64,000 nt of DNA from Niveispirillum sp. (lineage in GTDB: Bacteria > Pseudomonadota > Alphaproteobacteria > Azospirillales > Azospirillaceae): the NCBI RefSeq assembly GCF_017996735.1, contig NZ_JAGOGJ010000010.1, positions 40,368 to 104,367 of the forward strand, written 5' to 3'. Below the pieces are notes generated by a model. The model had not been told where the DNA came from. It ran no database searches and worked only from the letters and a program-made list of their open reading frames with translations. The translations under genes and the position numbers were made by a program. This document shows, one piece after another, positions 52,607 to 61,208 of the stretch (its first letter is position 1; every line of letters begins with the position of its first letter).

Positions 52607-53332
52607 ATGACGGATCGTTGGGACTTTTACCATCTCCGCGTCGATGACAATCCCGCCTTCATCATGCTTGACATGGGCATCGCCGCCGACGCGCCGATGC
52701 CGGATTACGCTATCATGGCCTATGTCAATGTCGCCATGCGCCAGCCCCGTGCCGACGGGCTTTCCAGCAACGAAGAATTCGCAGCGCTGAAATCCATAGA
52801 AGATGTCCTGTCGAATGCCGCCACGGCGGCTGGAGGGACTTTCTATGTGGGGCGTTGTACCACGGACGGCTATCGCGGTTTCTATTTTTATATCGCAGAT
52901 GAATCCGCATTCGAGGCGTGGGCGGATAGGGCCATGCGGACTTTTCCGGATTATGACTACACGACCGGATGCCGCCCCGACCCGCAATGGGGCGTCTATT
53001 TTGATTTCCTCTATCCCAGCGCCCACGACCGGCAGCGAATGGCCAATCGTGACCTTCGGGAGCAGTTGGAAAGTCATGGCGACCACATGGATCAGCCGCG
53101 CATGGTCGACCATTTCGCCTATTTCCCGGACGCCGCTGCCCGCATTCGTTTTGCGTTGGCCGTGACGGCTCTCGGTTTCCGGGTCACCGGGCAGGAAGAT
53201 GACGAGGCATTCCCCCTGCTTTTCCAGCGTCGCGACCGTCCGGACAACATGGACGATGTGTCCATCGAACTGATGGAGCTGGCCCAGGCACAGGGCGGGG
53301 ATTATGACGGCTGGGGTTGCCCGGTGGTTTGA
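52607..53332 (+). CDS. DUF695 and RraB-like domain protein
   Basis: Protein of 241 residues, likely two domains. The N-terminal 130 residues match DUF695 (WDFYHLRVDDNPAFIMLDMG, YAIMAYVNVAMRQP, FYFYIADESAF). The C-terminal part from about 145 resembles the RraB domain (QLESHGDHMDQPRMVDHFAYFP, ALGFRVTGQED), named after an inhibitor of RNase E. Proteins with this pairing are scattered in bacteria and often have no proven role. ATG 52607 follows GGAGGGGGG. It sits 13 bases after the chorismate mutase stop, so the two may be co-transcribed. Codon use is less GC-biased than its neighbours. Confidence 0.75.
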   Translation: MTDRWDFYHLRVDDNPAFIMLDMGIAADAPMPDYAIMAYVNVAMRQPRADGLSSNEEFAALKSIEDVLSNAATAAGGTFYVGRCTTDGYRGFYFYIADESAFEAWADRAMRTFPDYDYTTGCRPDPQWGVYFDFLYPSAHDRQRMANRDLREQLESHGDHMDQPRMVDHFAYFPDAAARIRFALAVTALGFRVTGQEDDEAFPLLFQRRDRPDNMDDVSIELMELAQAQGGDYDGWGCPVV

Positions 53333-53359
53333 ACAGCGGCGTCCCGCCCCATGATCCCC

Positions 53360-54145
53360 TCAATCAAACGCAAACGCATCCATGGCCAGGATGGCGCGGT
53401 CGGTGCTGCTGTGCAGCAGCCGGGCCGGCCGTTCCGGCGTGCCGGCGCCCAGGGCCGTGTAGAGTGGCCAGAGATGTTCCGGGGTGGGGTGGTTGCGCCG
53501 TGCCTCCGGCGCCAGCCGGTCCCAGGCCAGAAGGTCCGTCTGGCGGCCTTCCAGCAGCGCCTGGCGCATCCAGTCGGCAAAGGCGGTCACCCAGGTGGGT
53601 GACGGGGCCGTGGGGTCCTGGCCGCGGAATTCCATCAGATTGTGGCTGAAGCTGCCCGAGCCCAGCACCAGCACCCCTTGATCGCGCAAGGGGCGCAGGG
53701 CCGCGCCCACGGACACGTGGTGGGCGGCGTCGCGGTACGGCTGTACCGATAACTGGGTGATGGGGATGTCGGCCGCCGGCCAGGCCAGGGTCAGGGGCGT
53801 CCAGGCGCCATGGTCCAGACCGCGCGTGGTGCTGTAGGCCACCTCCAGCCCTGCCTGGGCCAGAAGCGCGCCCGCCTGCTGCGCCAGGGCCGGGGCGCCG
53901 GGGGCGGGGTATTGCATGGCGAACAGGGCGGGCGGGAAGCCCCGGAAGTCGTGGATGGTCTGCGGCCGCTCCGCCAGCGACAGGGCGGGCACTGGCGTCT
54001 CCCAATGGGCGGAGACGGCCAGGATGGCCCGGGGACGCTGCACCAGCCCCGCCAGCCCCTTCAGGAAGCGATGGGCGGGTGCCTCCGGTTCCAGCGCCAG
54101 CATGGGCGAACCGTGGGAAATGAACAGGGCGGGCATAGGGGCCAT
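53360..54145 (-). CDS. DODA-type extradiol dioxygenase (YgiD/LigB-like)
   Basis: Protein of 261 residues of the LigB superfamily (class III extradiol dioxygenases), nearest to YgiD, a 4,5-DOPA dioxygenase. Candidate metal ligands are in FISHGSPM, VSAHWET and the C-terminal NHPTPEHLWP, with TRGLDHGAWTPL the conserved central motif. Physiological substrate is uncertain; many members act on catechols. Starts at ATG 54145 or 54136, neither with a clear ribosome-binding site. Confidence 0.88.
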   Translation of the reverse strand: MAPMPALFISHGSPMLALEPEAPAHRFLKGLAGLVQRPRAILAVSAHWETPVPALSLAERPQTIHDFRGFPPALFAMQYPAPGAPALAQQAGALLAQAGLEVAYSTTRGLDHGAWTPLTLAWPAADIPITQLSVQPYRDAAHHVSVGAALRPLRDQGVLVLGSGSFSHNLMEFRGQDPTAPSPTWVTAFADWMRQALLEGRQTDLLAWDRLAPEARRNHPTPEHLWPLYTALGAGTPERPARLLHSSTDRAILAMDAFAFD

Positions 54146-54271
54146 GGCGGCTGCCGATCATGCGGTTGCGACGAACAGGTGCAGCAGATAGGCACGCATC
54201 GCCCTGAAGGAAAGCCCGCCTCCTGTCGCAGGGGCGGCTGTGATGCCGGTCCAGGGTGAGCCAGAAATGCG

Positions 54272-54297
54272 AAAGGCCGGCGTTTCCGCCGGCCTTT
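54272..54297 (-). terminator. terminator after tRNA-Ile
   Basis: Perfect 10-bp arms AAAGGCCGGC / GCCGGCCTTT with a 6-base loop, 20 bases past the tRNA 3' end on the minus strand. The U run is short (TTT), so strength is moderate. Confidence 0.7.
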
Positions 54298-54316
54298 TCA
54301 CAGGATCGAGAAGGGA

Positions 54317-54392
54317 TGGTGGGCGCGGGTGGAATCGAACCACCGACCTCTCGCTTATCAGGCGAGTGCTCTAACCCCTGAGCTACGCGCCC
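54317..54392 (-). tRNA. tRNA-Ile(GAT)
   Basis: Full cloverleaf on the minus strand: acceptor GGGCGCG / CGCGCCC, D-arm AGCTCAGGGGTTAGAGC, anticodon loop CTGATAA (anticodon GAT), T-loop GGTTCGATTCC and encoded CCA. It stands alone, not in an rRNA operon spacer. Confidence 0.95.
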
Positions 54393-54648
54393 TTCTCGTG
54401 GAGCGCGGTGATAGAGAGCTGCGGGCCGGGTGTCAAGCGCTTTCGTTCGAAAAAAATCATCCCGCACCCAGGACACCGGACAGGCGGGAGCGGCCGGCGG
54501 GATTCCGGAAGCCCGTCCGGGGTGCCGCGTTGCCCGGTCCGGAACTTGGTGATAACACTGTCCCAAAGGTGGGGTGCGGGGGCGCAAGGCCCTTGCGGGG
54601 CAAGCGTTTCAGGTGGCCTCGGCATCATTCTGGACAAAGGCGGGGCAG

Positions 54649-56622
54649 GTGGCTTTGAAGCGGTGGCGGACGGTCGTGGCGGAGGCGGCGCATGCGGACC
54701 GCGTGCTTGTCCTTGCCCTGCTGGCCGGCGTCGCGCTCGGGTGTGTGCTGCTCTGGTCGCATGCCAGTGAGCGTATCCGGGCGTTCGAAACGGCGATGGC
54801 GGGTTCCGTCCGTGCGCGCGCCGGGGCGCTGGATATGCAGATGCGCGTCGCCATCGGCCATCTGGAGGCGCTGCGCCAGCGGGCGGAGTTCTTCTATGCT
54901 GAATTCCCGGCCCCCGACGATGTTCCCAACAGCAGCCTGCTGACGGCCTTCCTGGCCAGCAATCCGCGCGGCAGCCACCAACAGGGCTACTCGCTGGACC
55001 GGCTGCCCCCACCCTATCTGGTGGACCAGATCGGCAATGTCGTGGCCCTGCCCCTGGATGCCATCGACCGGGACCCGCTATTGTCGCGTCCCGACCAGGC
55101 GGGATGGCGGCAGGAAGCGGCCATGGCCGTGCAATTGCTGCCCCTGATGGCCGTCACGCAGAAGGTGGTGCCGGAGGCGCGCCGCCTGATCTATGCATCG
55201 CTGTCGGGCATGATGGTGATCCATCCCTGGGTCGAAAGCCGGGAAGCCGATCTTCTGCCCCAGGTCGGGTCGCTGCCCGCCTTCGTGAATGCGGCGCCGG
55301 CCGCCAACCCGGACGGGACGCCCGTTTGGACGCTGGGCGGGCCGGTGGGCGGTTCACCTGACAGCGCGGTGCTGGCCCTGCCCCTGACCCTTCAGGGCCG
55401 CTATGCCGGTGCTCTGGCCGTGGATATGCCCATCGCCGGGCTGCGCGAGGCGCTGGGCGCCGTCACGCGCGTTGATTCCCTGTTGCTGCTGGTCGATGAA
55501 AAGGGTGGGGTGATCACCGGCAGCGGCCGCCGCCCCGACCAGCCCTTGCCGCGCGATGTGTCGGCGCTGTTCACGGGCGACCGCGTGGTCGATGGCACGC
55601 TGAGCCATGGTGTCTTCGACAATCACGTCGTCATCGTGCCGCTGAAACATGCGCCCTGGCGCGTGGTCTATATCGCGCCGGCCGGTGCCTCGCTGCTGCC
55701 CATCCTGACCGACATGCTGATCTCCGTCGCGGGCTTCCTGGCGGCGTTGCTGGTGGTGGTGTTCGTCGCGCGGAGGCTGATGCTGCGGGCCCTGGCCGTG
55801 CGCGACACGGCGGCCCTGGCAGAGCGCGAGGCCCGCGACGCCGCCGAACGGGCGCTGACCGACCTGCGCGCCGCCCATGATGAGCTGGATTTCCTGAACC
55901 GGGAGAAGACGCGCTTCTTCTCCCTGATCTCGCACGACCTGCGCGGCCCCTTCAATTCCATGCTGGGCATGACCCAGGAACTGGCCGACCATGCGCCGAA
56001 GATGAAGCCGGAGGAAGTGGCGGATTTTGCCCGTACCGTGCATGAGATGGCGCGCAAGGTTTTCGAACTGCTGGAAAATCTGCTGCAATGGTCGCGGGTG
56101 CAGATGTCGGGCACGCCCTTCGCGCCCACCATCTTCCCCATGCGCGAGGTTGTGGGGGATGCCATCCGCGACGTGGCATCCGCTGCCCAGGGCAAGGAGA
56201 TCACCATCCTGGACGCGGCCGGCGACCGCTGGGTCCTGGCTGACCGCACCATGATCCTGGCTGTGCTGCGCAATCTGTTGATGAATGCGGTGAAGTTCAG
56301 CCACCAGGGCGGCGTGGTGCATGTCACCAGCCGGGCCTTGGGGGACCGGCTGGAGGTGGCGGTCACCGACAAGGGCGTGGGCATGGAGCCAACGCAACTG
56401 GCCCTGGCCCTGCGCGGCGGTCCGAAGGCCAGCCGGCCGGGCACCCAGGGGGAAACGGGCACGGGTCTGGGCCTGACCCTGGTGCGCGACCTGATCCTGC
56501 GCCATGGCGGGGAACTGAAACTGGAAAGCACGCCGGGCCGGGGCACCATCGCCAGCTTCACCGTGCCCCTGTCGCACGATCCGGCGGAAACCCGGCGCCT
56601 CATGTCCCGCGCGGCGGATTGA
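54649..56622 (+). CDS. orphan membrane-bound sensor histidine kinase
   Basis: Histidine kinase of 657 residues. TM1 is about 16-35 (VLVLALLAGVALGCVLLW), a periplasmic sensor domain of some 315 residues follows (Cache-like, with IHPWVESREADLLP and GRYAGALAVDMP), and TM2 is about 355-376 (ISVAGFLAALLVVVFV). There is no clear HAMP; a short coiled coil leads to the HisKA domain with His429 in FFSLISHDLRGPFN. The ATPase domain has Asn546 (MNAVKFS), DKGVGM and GTGLGL. No response regulator is adjacent. GTG 54649 (GGGGCAG upstream) is preferred to GTG 54574. Confidence 0.9.
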   Translation: MALKRWRTVVAEAAHADRVLVLALLAGVALGCVLLWSHASERIRAFETAMAGSVRARAGALDMQMRVAIGHLEALRQRAEFFYAEFPAPDDVPNSSLLTAFLASNPRGSHQQGYSLDRLPPPYLVDQIGNVVALPLDAIDRDPLLSRPDQAGWRQEAAMAVQLLPLMAVTQKVVPEARRLIYASLSGMMVIHPWVESREADLLPQVGSLPAFVNAAPAANPDGTPVWTLGGPVGGSPDSAVLALPLTLQGRYAGALAVDMPIAGLREALGAVTRVDSLLLLVDEKGGVITGSGRRPDQPLPRDVSALFTGDRVVDGTLSHGVFDNHVVIVPLKHAPWRVVYIAPAGASLLPILTDMLISVAGFLAALLVVVFVARRLMLRALAVRDTAALAEREARDAAERALTDLRAAHDELDFLNREKTRFFSLISHDLRGPFNSMLGMTQELADHAPKMKPEEVADFARTVHEMARKVFELLENLLQWSRVQMSGTPFAPTIFPMREVVGDAIRDVASAAQGKEITILDAAGDRWVLADRTMILAVLRNLLMNAVKFSHQGGVVHVTSRALGDRLEVAVTDKGVGMEPTQLALALRGGPKASRPGTQGETGTGLGLTLVRDLILRHGGELKLESTPGRGTIASFTVPLSHDPAETRRLMSRAAD

Positions 56623-56685
56623 GGCGCCAACATCCGCTGGCTGGCGTCACGCGGCACGGACCCGCGCGCAGGTGGGCTGCGCCGT

Positions 56686-56714
56686 ACCAACGGTCACTGT
56701 TGTTGACCGTTGGT
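56686..56714. repeat. inverted repeat A, CGGTCA-N7-TGACCG type
   Basis: Perfect 11-bp arms ACCAACGGTCA and TGACCGTTGGT with 7-base spacer, between the 3' ends of the kinase and HRDC-like genes. It shares its core CGGTCA-N7-TGACCG with repeat B 71 bases away. No U tract follows. Confidence 0.75.
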
Positions 56715-56761
56715 GTGGTGCCGGCAGGGGACGCCACCGCGCCCCTTGGCGCGGATATCAT

Positions 56762-56780
56762 CGGTCAGGAATTTTGACCG
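56762..56780. repeat. inverted repeat B, CGGTCA-N7-TGACCG type
   Basis: Arms CGGTCA and TGACCG with a 7-base spacer (GGAATTT), the same core and spacing as repeat A. It lies 7 bases from the stop of the HRDC-like gene and has an AT-rich right flank (AATTTATTAA). Confidence 0.7.
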
Positions 56781-56786
56781 AATTTA

Positions 56787-57203
56787 TTAACCCGTCAGTT
56801 CTTCCATGGTCTGGCGGACCACGGCGACGATGGCCGCCCCGTGCTTGTGGGTGCTCTCCCCAAGGCTGGAGGCGATGACGGACAATTCGATCTCCGTCGT
56901 GGGCGCGAACCGTGCCACTTCCGCCAGCAACTGGTTGCTCAACACCTCGTCGCGACCGATCCCCTGGGACCGGGCCACGTCGACGCGCCAACTGTTGAGT
57001 GCCGCCTGGATGGCCGATTCGATCTGCGCCTGTTCTTCACGGCGGCGCAGGTCACGGTAATGAACCAGGACACGCCAGCCGCCATCGGCAAACGCCGTGT
57101 CGATCCGCTCCACCTCCACGGTGCGCAGGAAATTGGCGATGCGCTGTTCATCCTCCTCGGCGGCGGCATCCCGTATGGAGAAGGTACGAAGCTCAAGATT
57201 CAT
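56787..57203 (-). CDS. HRDC-like domain protein (138 aa)
   Basis: Small protein with two parts. Residues 1-60 form a beta-strand-rich unit (LELRTFSIRD, RIDTAFADGGWRVLVHYRDL). Residues about 65-135 look like an HRDC helical bundle, the nucleic-acid-binding module of RecQ and RNase D: LNSWRVDVARSQGIG, DEVLSNQLLAEVARFAP, GESTHKHGAAIVAVV. The HRDC call is by eye and moderate. No catalytic domain accompanies it. ATG 57203 (GGATGA upstream) is preferred over ATG 57212. Confidence 0.6.
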   Translation of the reverse strand: MNLELRTFSIRDAAAEEDEQRIANFLRTVEVERIDTAFADGGWRVLVHYRDLRRREEQAQIESAIQAALNSWRVDVARSQGIGRDEVLSNQLLAEVARFAPTTEIELSVIASSLGESTHKHGAAIVAVVRQTMEELTG

Positions 57204-57394
57204 GGTGGTCATCCGCCGCTATTGACCCTGTTTCCGCCCTGACATCTGACCAGAGCCCTGTCGATGCCACTATAACCCGCTGAGACGGGACAGACATCTT
57301 TCTTCCGTATGGGTTTTTTCCGCTTGACCGGTTGGAAACCGAATATTCACACAATGCCGACAGCCGGCAGATACATAGCTGCCGGCTGTCATGT

Positions 57395-57586
57395 TCAGTC
57401 TTCCTGGAAAATCGCCTCGATCGGCTGTTCGAACAGCCTGGCGATGGCGAAGGCGAGCGGCAGGCTGGGGTCGTAGCGACCATTCTCCAGCGCGTTCACC
57501 GTCTGGCGGGAGACCGACAGTTTGTCGGCCAGATCGCCCTGTGACCAGCCGCGTTCGGCGCGCAGGTCCTTTAACCGGTTTTTCAT
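57395..57586 (-). CDS. HTH XRE-family regulator (63 aa)
   Basis: Minimal Cro/CI-type DNA-binding protein of 63 residues: LRAERGWSQGDLADKLSVSR followed by QTVNALENGRYDPSLPLAFAIARLFEQPIEAIF, the usual five-helix layout of the YozG-like group. ATG 57586 has GGAGGG at 7 bases; the longer frame to 57649 lies within the upstream gene. It starts 13 bases after the stop of the membrane-protein gene, so both form one operon. It is the likely binder of the palindromes at 58001-58080. Confidence 0.88.
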   Translation of the reverse strand: MKNRLKDLRAERGWSQGDLADKLSVSRQTVNALENGRYDPSLPLAFAIARLFEQPIEAIFQED

Positions 57587-57599
57587 CGCGTGCCCTCCG

Positions 57600-57980
57600 T
57601 CAACCGTAACGGCGGCAGGCCAGGACATAGCCCAGCACCCAAGTCGCATTCATCAGCGGCAGCACCACAAACATCGACAGTTTCGGCCAGCCCTGCCCTT
57701 CCAGGAAACCGTAGGAAAAGGTGATCAGCGCCGTCATGGCAAAGCCGAAGGCCAGTCCTTCGAACTGCATGCGGCGCTGCATCTCATCCAGGCGGCGGAT
57801 ATGGCGCATGATCACCCAGACCGTGGCCACTCCCCCCGCCATGGGCAGCAACGCCACCGGAACGGACAGCGCGTCCGGCACCCATCCCCATTGCGCAGCC
57901 TTGTTCACCCCCACCAGCAGCAGGCCATAGGCCGTGATGCTGGCCAGAAGCTCGATCACATAACGCCGCGAATTCCCCAT
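57600..57980 (-). CDS. four-helix membrane protein paired with an XRE regulator
   Basis: Membrane protein of 126 residues with four predicted helices (LLASITAYGLLLVGV, VPVALLPMAGGVATVWVIM, LAFGFAMTALITFSYGFL, FVVLPLMNATWVLGYVLA) and a charged inner loop (RHIRRLDEMQRRMQFE). Such proteins recur next to small XRE regulators in many bacteria; their role is not known. It is the first gene of the operon, preceded by a promoter overlapped by a palindrome. Confidence 0.85.
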   Translation of the reverse strand: MGNSRRYVIELLASITAYGLLLVGVNKAAQWGWVPDALSVPVALLPMAGGVATVWVIMRHIRRLDEMQRRMQFEGLAFGFAMTALITFSYGFLEGQGWPKLSMFVVLPLMNATWVLGYVLACRRYG

Positions 57981-58000
57981 GATGTCCTCCGTCCTTCGGG

Positions 58001-58024
58001 ATATGTAAAGTGTGCTTTACATAT
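58001..58024. promoter_or_regulatory. 24-bp palindrome, candidate operator O1
   Basis: Ten-base arms ATATGTAAAG and CTTTACATAT around TGTG, a perfect dyad beginning 20 bases upstream of the membrane-protein start. It covers the -10 region and start site of the predicted promoter. Confidence 0.75.
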
Positions 58025-58049
58025 GAAGGAGGGGCCTTTGGCTTGTCAA
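58021..58049 (-). promoter_or_regulatory. predicted promoter of the membrane-protein/XRE operon
   Basis: Minus-strand consensus -35 TTGACA with TCATAT 17 bases away; the -10 region is overlapped by the O1 palindrome, as in a directly repressed promoter. Confidence 0.5.
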
Positions 58050-58060
58050 GGGTGCTTTAC

Positions 58061-58080
58061 ATGGAAAGTGAACTTTCCAT
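58061..58080. promoter_or_regulatory. 20-bp palindrome, candidate operator O2
   Basis: Eight-base arms ATGGAAAG and CTTTCCAT around TGAA; it touches the stop codon of the penicillin acylase gene. A half-site TGCTTTACAT identical to part of O1 lies at 58053-58062, between the two palindromes. Confidence 0.65.
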
Positions 58081-60464
58081 CAAGCCCCCGGTTCCAGGGT
58101 CAGGGTCCAGCGGTCGGGGCCGGGCAGGAAGGGGGTGGGCCTGCCTTCCGCCCAGTCCTGATGCCCCAGCAGATAATAGGGTGACAGCGGGTGGCCGCTC
58201 TGGCTGCCGGGCATGTGGAAATAGGCGTCGGCCTCATGGCCCGGGGCGACGGCGAATCGCTGACTGGCGCCGAATCCCGGCCCCTGGACGCGCGGCATCA
58301 TGCTGTCGCCCGGCAAACCCTGTTCGGGCGGATCGGTCAGCCAGCCGACCGGCGGCAGAATGCGGGCCAGGGGATGGCGTACCTCCGCCACATTGCGGGC
58401 GCCCCAGGTGAAGGACTGGACACCACCGGCCTTGTCCACCTGATCTGCCACCTCCGCCAGAGCCGATTCGATCAGCGCCTCCCAATCCTTGTAGCCGGGC
58501 GGGACCAGGGCGGCCGGGCGTTCGGACAGCAGGCGGCGCAGCGGCCCTTCCTGCTGTGCCGTGGAGCGGTTGCGGGGCAGGGGGCCGTCCAGGCCCAGAT
58601 AGGCGCTGTACAGCTTCTGCGACAGCGTGGTGCGGAAGGCGCGGACCAGGCGATAGCCGACACTGTCCACCGAGGCCCGGGCGCCCCAGTCGCGGACCGG
58701 CGCGGTCAGGGCGGCCAGCCGCGTATCCGTGGTGCGCGCCGTCAGGGCGGCCAGCATCTGCTCCTGCCAGAAGGTCAGGACCAGGGCACGGTCATCCAAC
58801 TGGATGGCCAGCATCTCCGCCGGGCCGAACCGGTCGCGGGCGAACAGCCCGTCACGGATCTGTCCCTGGCGTCCGCCCATGTCATAGCCGCCATCGCCCA
58901 GTTTGGCATAGGCATCGCCGCCCACGATGCGGGCATTGGCGGTCCAGATGCGGTGATGGTCGGGATTGCGGATCACCGGCACCTGATCGGGCGGCAGCAT
59001 GCCGTTCCAGCCGCGTGTACCGTCTGCCCAACTGGCGGGTATGGCGCCATCCTGGCCGAATCGGGACGGTACCGCCCCGATGACGGTCCAGGCGACATTG
59101 CCGGCGGCGTCGCCCACCACAAGGTTCTGCTGCGGCTGCCGCGCGCCATGCGCGATGGTGATCGCGGTATCGACGCTGTCGGCCCGTTCCAGGCCCAGCA
59201 GCCCGGTCAGGTTGATGGCGTCCGGTTCATGCCCCGTCCAGCGCACGGCGACCTTGGTGCCATCGGCCAACGTGTCCACGACCGGGCCCCAGATGCTCTC
59301 CTCCACCACCAGATCCTGGCAATCGGCCCAGGCGGGGCAGATACGTTCCGTCACGCGGGTCAGATCCTTGGGCCCGTCGGGCGTGCGGTAACGACCGGGT
59401 GATCCTTCCACGGATTCCAGAAGCACGGCATCGGCCGTGTCGATATAGGAATTGGTGTATCCCCAGGCCACCTTGCCATTGCTGCCGGCCACCAGGGCGG
59501 GTGTGCCGGGCAGGGTGACGCCGGTGGCGTCCATGGCGTCCGGCCCGTCGGCGATGCGCAGGCGGGCGCGATACCATGTGCCGGGCACGGCGATGCCCAG
59601 ATGCATGTCATCGGCTACCAGCGCCGCCCCGCTGGCCGTCAGGGCACCGCCCACGGCCCAGGCATTGCTGCCGATGGTCGGGCCGGGATCGGCATCGATC
59701 AACGCTGCCTTATCCCCCACGATGGGCACGGCGGCGGGCAGGGCGGGCTCGGGCAGGGGCACACCGTCGATGGGCGCATCCAGGCCGGTGCCGCGCGGAT
59801 AGAGGAAATCCGTCATTTCCGGACCCAGCCGGGCCAGGGTCTGGCCCCGGATCCGGTCGGTCAGCGCATCCTCGTCCTGCAGGTCCAGATACATGGCATA
59901 GGCGGCCAGGATCGTATCCTGGGCCGTCCAGGGCTGGGGCGTGGCCAGCAGCAAGCCATATTCGAAGGGCCGCCCCGTAATGGCATCCAGCCCCTGATTC
60001 ACCCCGTCGGCATAGGCATCCAGCAGGGATTTCTGATCGGCGGGCAGGTTGGCGACCACCTGTTCGGCCCGATGGCGCAGGCGATGGACGCGGCGTGCCC
60101 GGTCGATCTCCATCACTGGCCCGACGGGACCCAGCAGACCCGACAATTCACCCGCCGCCGACCGGCGGATCAGGTCCATCTGGAAAAACCGTTCCTGCGC
60201 ATGCAGGAAACCCAGGGCGCGGGCCAGATCGATGCGCGATCCGCCCGTCAGGGTGGGCACACCCTGACCGTCCCGCGTCACGGCCACGGGCGCGGACAGT
60301 CCCTTCAGGGCCAGAGAGCCGTCCAGCACGGGTTTGGAGACCAGAAGATTGGCCGTGAAGGCCCCGGCCGCGATCAGGACCAGACCGCCGATGCCCGCCA
60401 CGCCATATCCCAGCGCCCGGCCCCAGCCAAAGCCCTGTCGCCGCCCGTTCCGCCTGCGCGCCAA
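58080..60464 (-). CDS. penicillin acylase-family Ntn-hydrolase
   Basis: Membrane-anchored or exported N-terminal-nucleophile hydrolase of 794 residues; an uncleaved-looking helix is at about 17-39. The precursor is expected to cut itself before Ser266 in PTIGSNAWAVGG, giving alpha and beta chains. GFLHAQERFFQMDLIRR (85-101) is conserved in the alpha chain, and NGKVAWGYTNSYIDTAD lies early in the beta chain. Substrates of the family range from beta-lactams to acyl-homoserine lactones, so quorum quenching is possible but not shown. It starts with TTG 60464 with GGGGG upstream. Confidence 0.9.
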   Translation of the reverse strand: MARRRNGRRQGFGWGRALGYGVAGIGGLVLIAAGAFTANLLVSKPVLDGSLALKGLSAPVAVTRDGQGVPTLTGGSRIDLARALGFLHAQERFFQMDLIRRSAAGELSGLLGPVGPVMEIDRARRVHRLRHRAEQVVANLPADQKSLLDAYADGVNQGLDAITGRPFEYGLLLATPQPWTAQDTILAAYAMYLDLQDEDALTDRIRGQTLARLGPEMTDFLYPRGTGLDAPIDGVPLPEPALPAAVPIVGDKAALIDADPGPTIGSNAWAVGGALTASGAALVADDMHLGIAVPGTWYRARLRIADGPDAMDATGVTLPGTPALVAGSNGKVAWGYTNSYIDTADAVLLESVEGSPGRYRTPDGPKDLTRVTERICPAWADCQDLVVEESIWGPVVDTLADGTKVAVRWTGHEPDAINLTGLLGLERADSVDTAITIAHGARQPQQNLVVGDAAGNVAWTVIGAVPSRFGQDGAIPASWADGTRGWNGMLPPDQVPVIRNPDHHRIWTANARIVGGDAYAKLGDGGYDMGGRQGQIRDGLFARDRFGPAEMLAIQLDDRALVLTFWQEQMLAALTARTTDTRLAALTAPVRDWGARASVDSVGYRLVRAFRTTLSQKLYSAYLGLDGPLPRNRSTAQQEGPLRRLLSERPAALVPPGYKDWEALIESALAEVADQVDKAGGVQSFTWGARNVAEVRHPLARILPPVGWLTDPPEQGLPGDSMMPRVQGPGFGASQRFAVAPGHEADAYFHMPGSQSGHPLSPYYLLGHQDWAEGRPTPFLPGPDRWTLTLEPGA

Positions 60465-60551
60465 GATATCCCCCCGTTTGATCCGTTTTCAGCGGCACAG
60501 TTTCCCTTTCGGGAAGGGGGGCGGCAAGAAGGATCGGTGCCCGGGGACCGG

Positions 60552-60588
60552 AAAAGACAAAAGGCCCCGCCGTTTCCGGCGGAGCCTT
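60552..60588 (-). terminator. terminator after tRNA-Ala
   Basis: Twelve-base stem AAGGCTCCGCCG / CGGCGGGGCCTT (one G-U) with a GAAA loop on the minus strand, then TTTTGTCTTTT. It directly follows the tRNA 3' end. Confidence 0.9.
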
Positions 60589-60593
60589 TGTTT

Positions 60594-60669
<76 letters not shown>

Positions 60670-60779
60670 GAAACCTGTACGCGTCGTCTGGGTGATCGTC
60701 GCGGTGGCCGGGTTTATGGACAAAGTTCGTGACGGATGCAAGCGTCTTGTTCGGCGATGCGGACAAGGCAGGCATGCTG

Positions 60780-61121
60780 TCACCCCGCCACCTCCCCGCC
60801 ATCGGGTCCCCAGAACAGGGCCCAGCAGGTGAAATCCTCGCTGAAATCGACGAACCGGTGTTCCGCGCCGGCTTCCACAAAGATCAGGTCGCCGGGGCCG
60901 AAGGGAACCTCCACACCCGCCTTGGCGAAGGTGCCGCTGCCGGTCAGGATCACGTAAAGCTCGTCCTGCTTATGCGGCCCCTGCTCGTCCCGGTTTTGCG
61001 GGGCGTAAAGGCCGGCCTTCATGCTGCCGTGGCGGATCACATATTCGAAGCGCTGTATGCCCGCGCGGTCGCCGATGGCGGCCAGGGCGGCGGCGGGCGG
61101 GAACAGGAAGGGCTGGGTCAT
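60780..61121 (-). CDS. cupin domain protein
   Basis: Single-domain cupin of 113 residues. The two cupin motifs are HKQDELYVILTGSG and FGPGDLIFVEAGAEHRF, supplying His, Glu and His as likely metal ligands; the first motif lacks the usual second His (HKQDE), so binding may be weak. ATG 61121 has GGGGGAA upstream. Function unknown. It lies between tRNA-Ala and the bactofilin terminator and is read toward the tRNA. Confidence 0.85.
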   Translation of the reverse strand: MTQPFLFPPAAALAAIGDRAGIQRFEYVIRHGSMKAGLYAPQNRDEQGPHKQDELYVILTGSGTFAKAGVEVPFGPGDLIFVEAGAEHRFVDFSEDFTCWALFWGPDGGEVAG

Positions 61122-61208
61122 GGCGGGTTCCCCCGGCGGTTGGAAGCCTGATCCAGCCAACACCGCTCCCGGCCTGCCGCCAAGGGGATCAATTGTCCTC
61201 GCCACATG

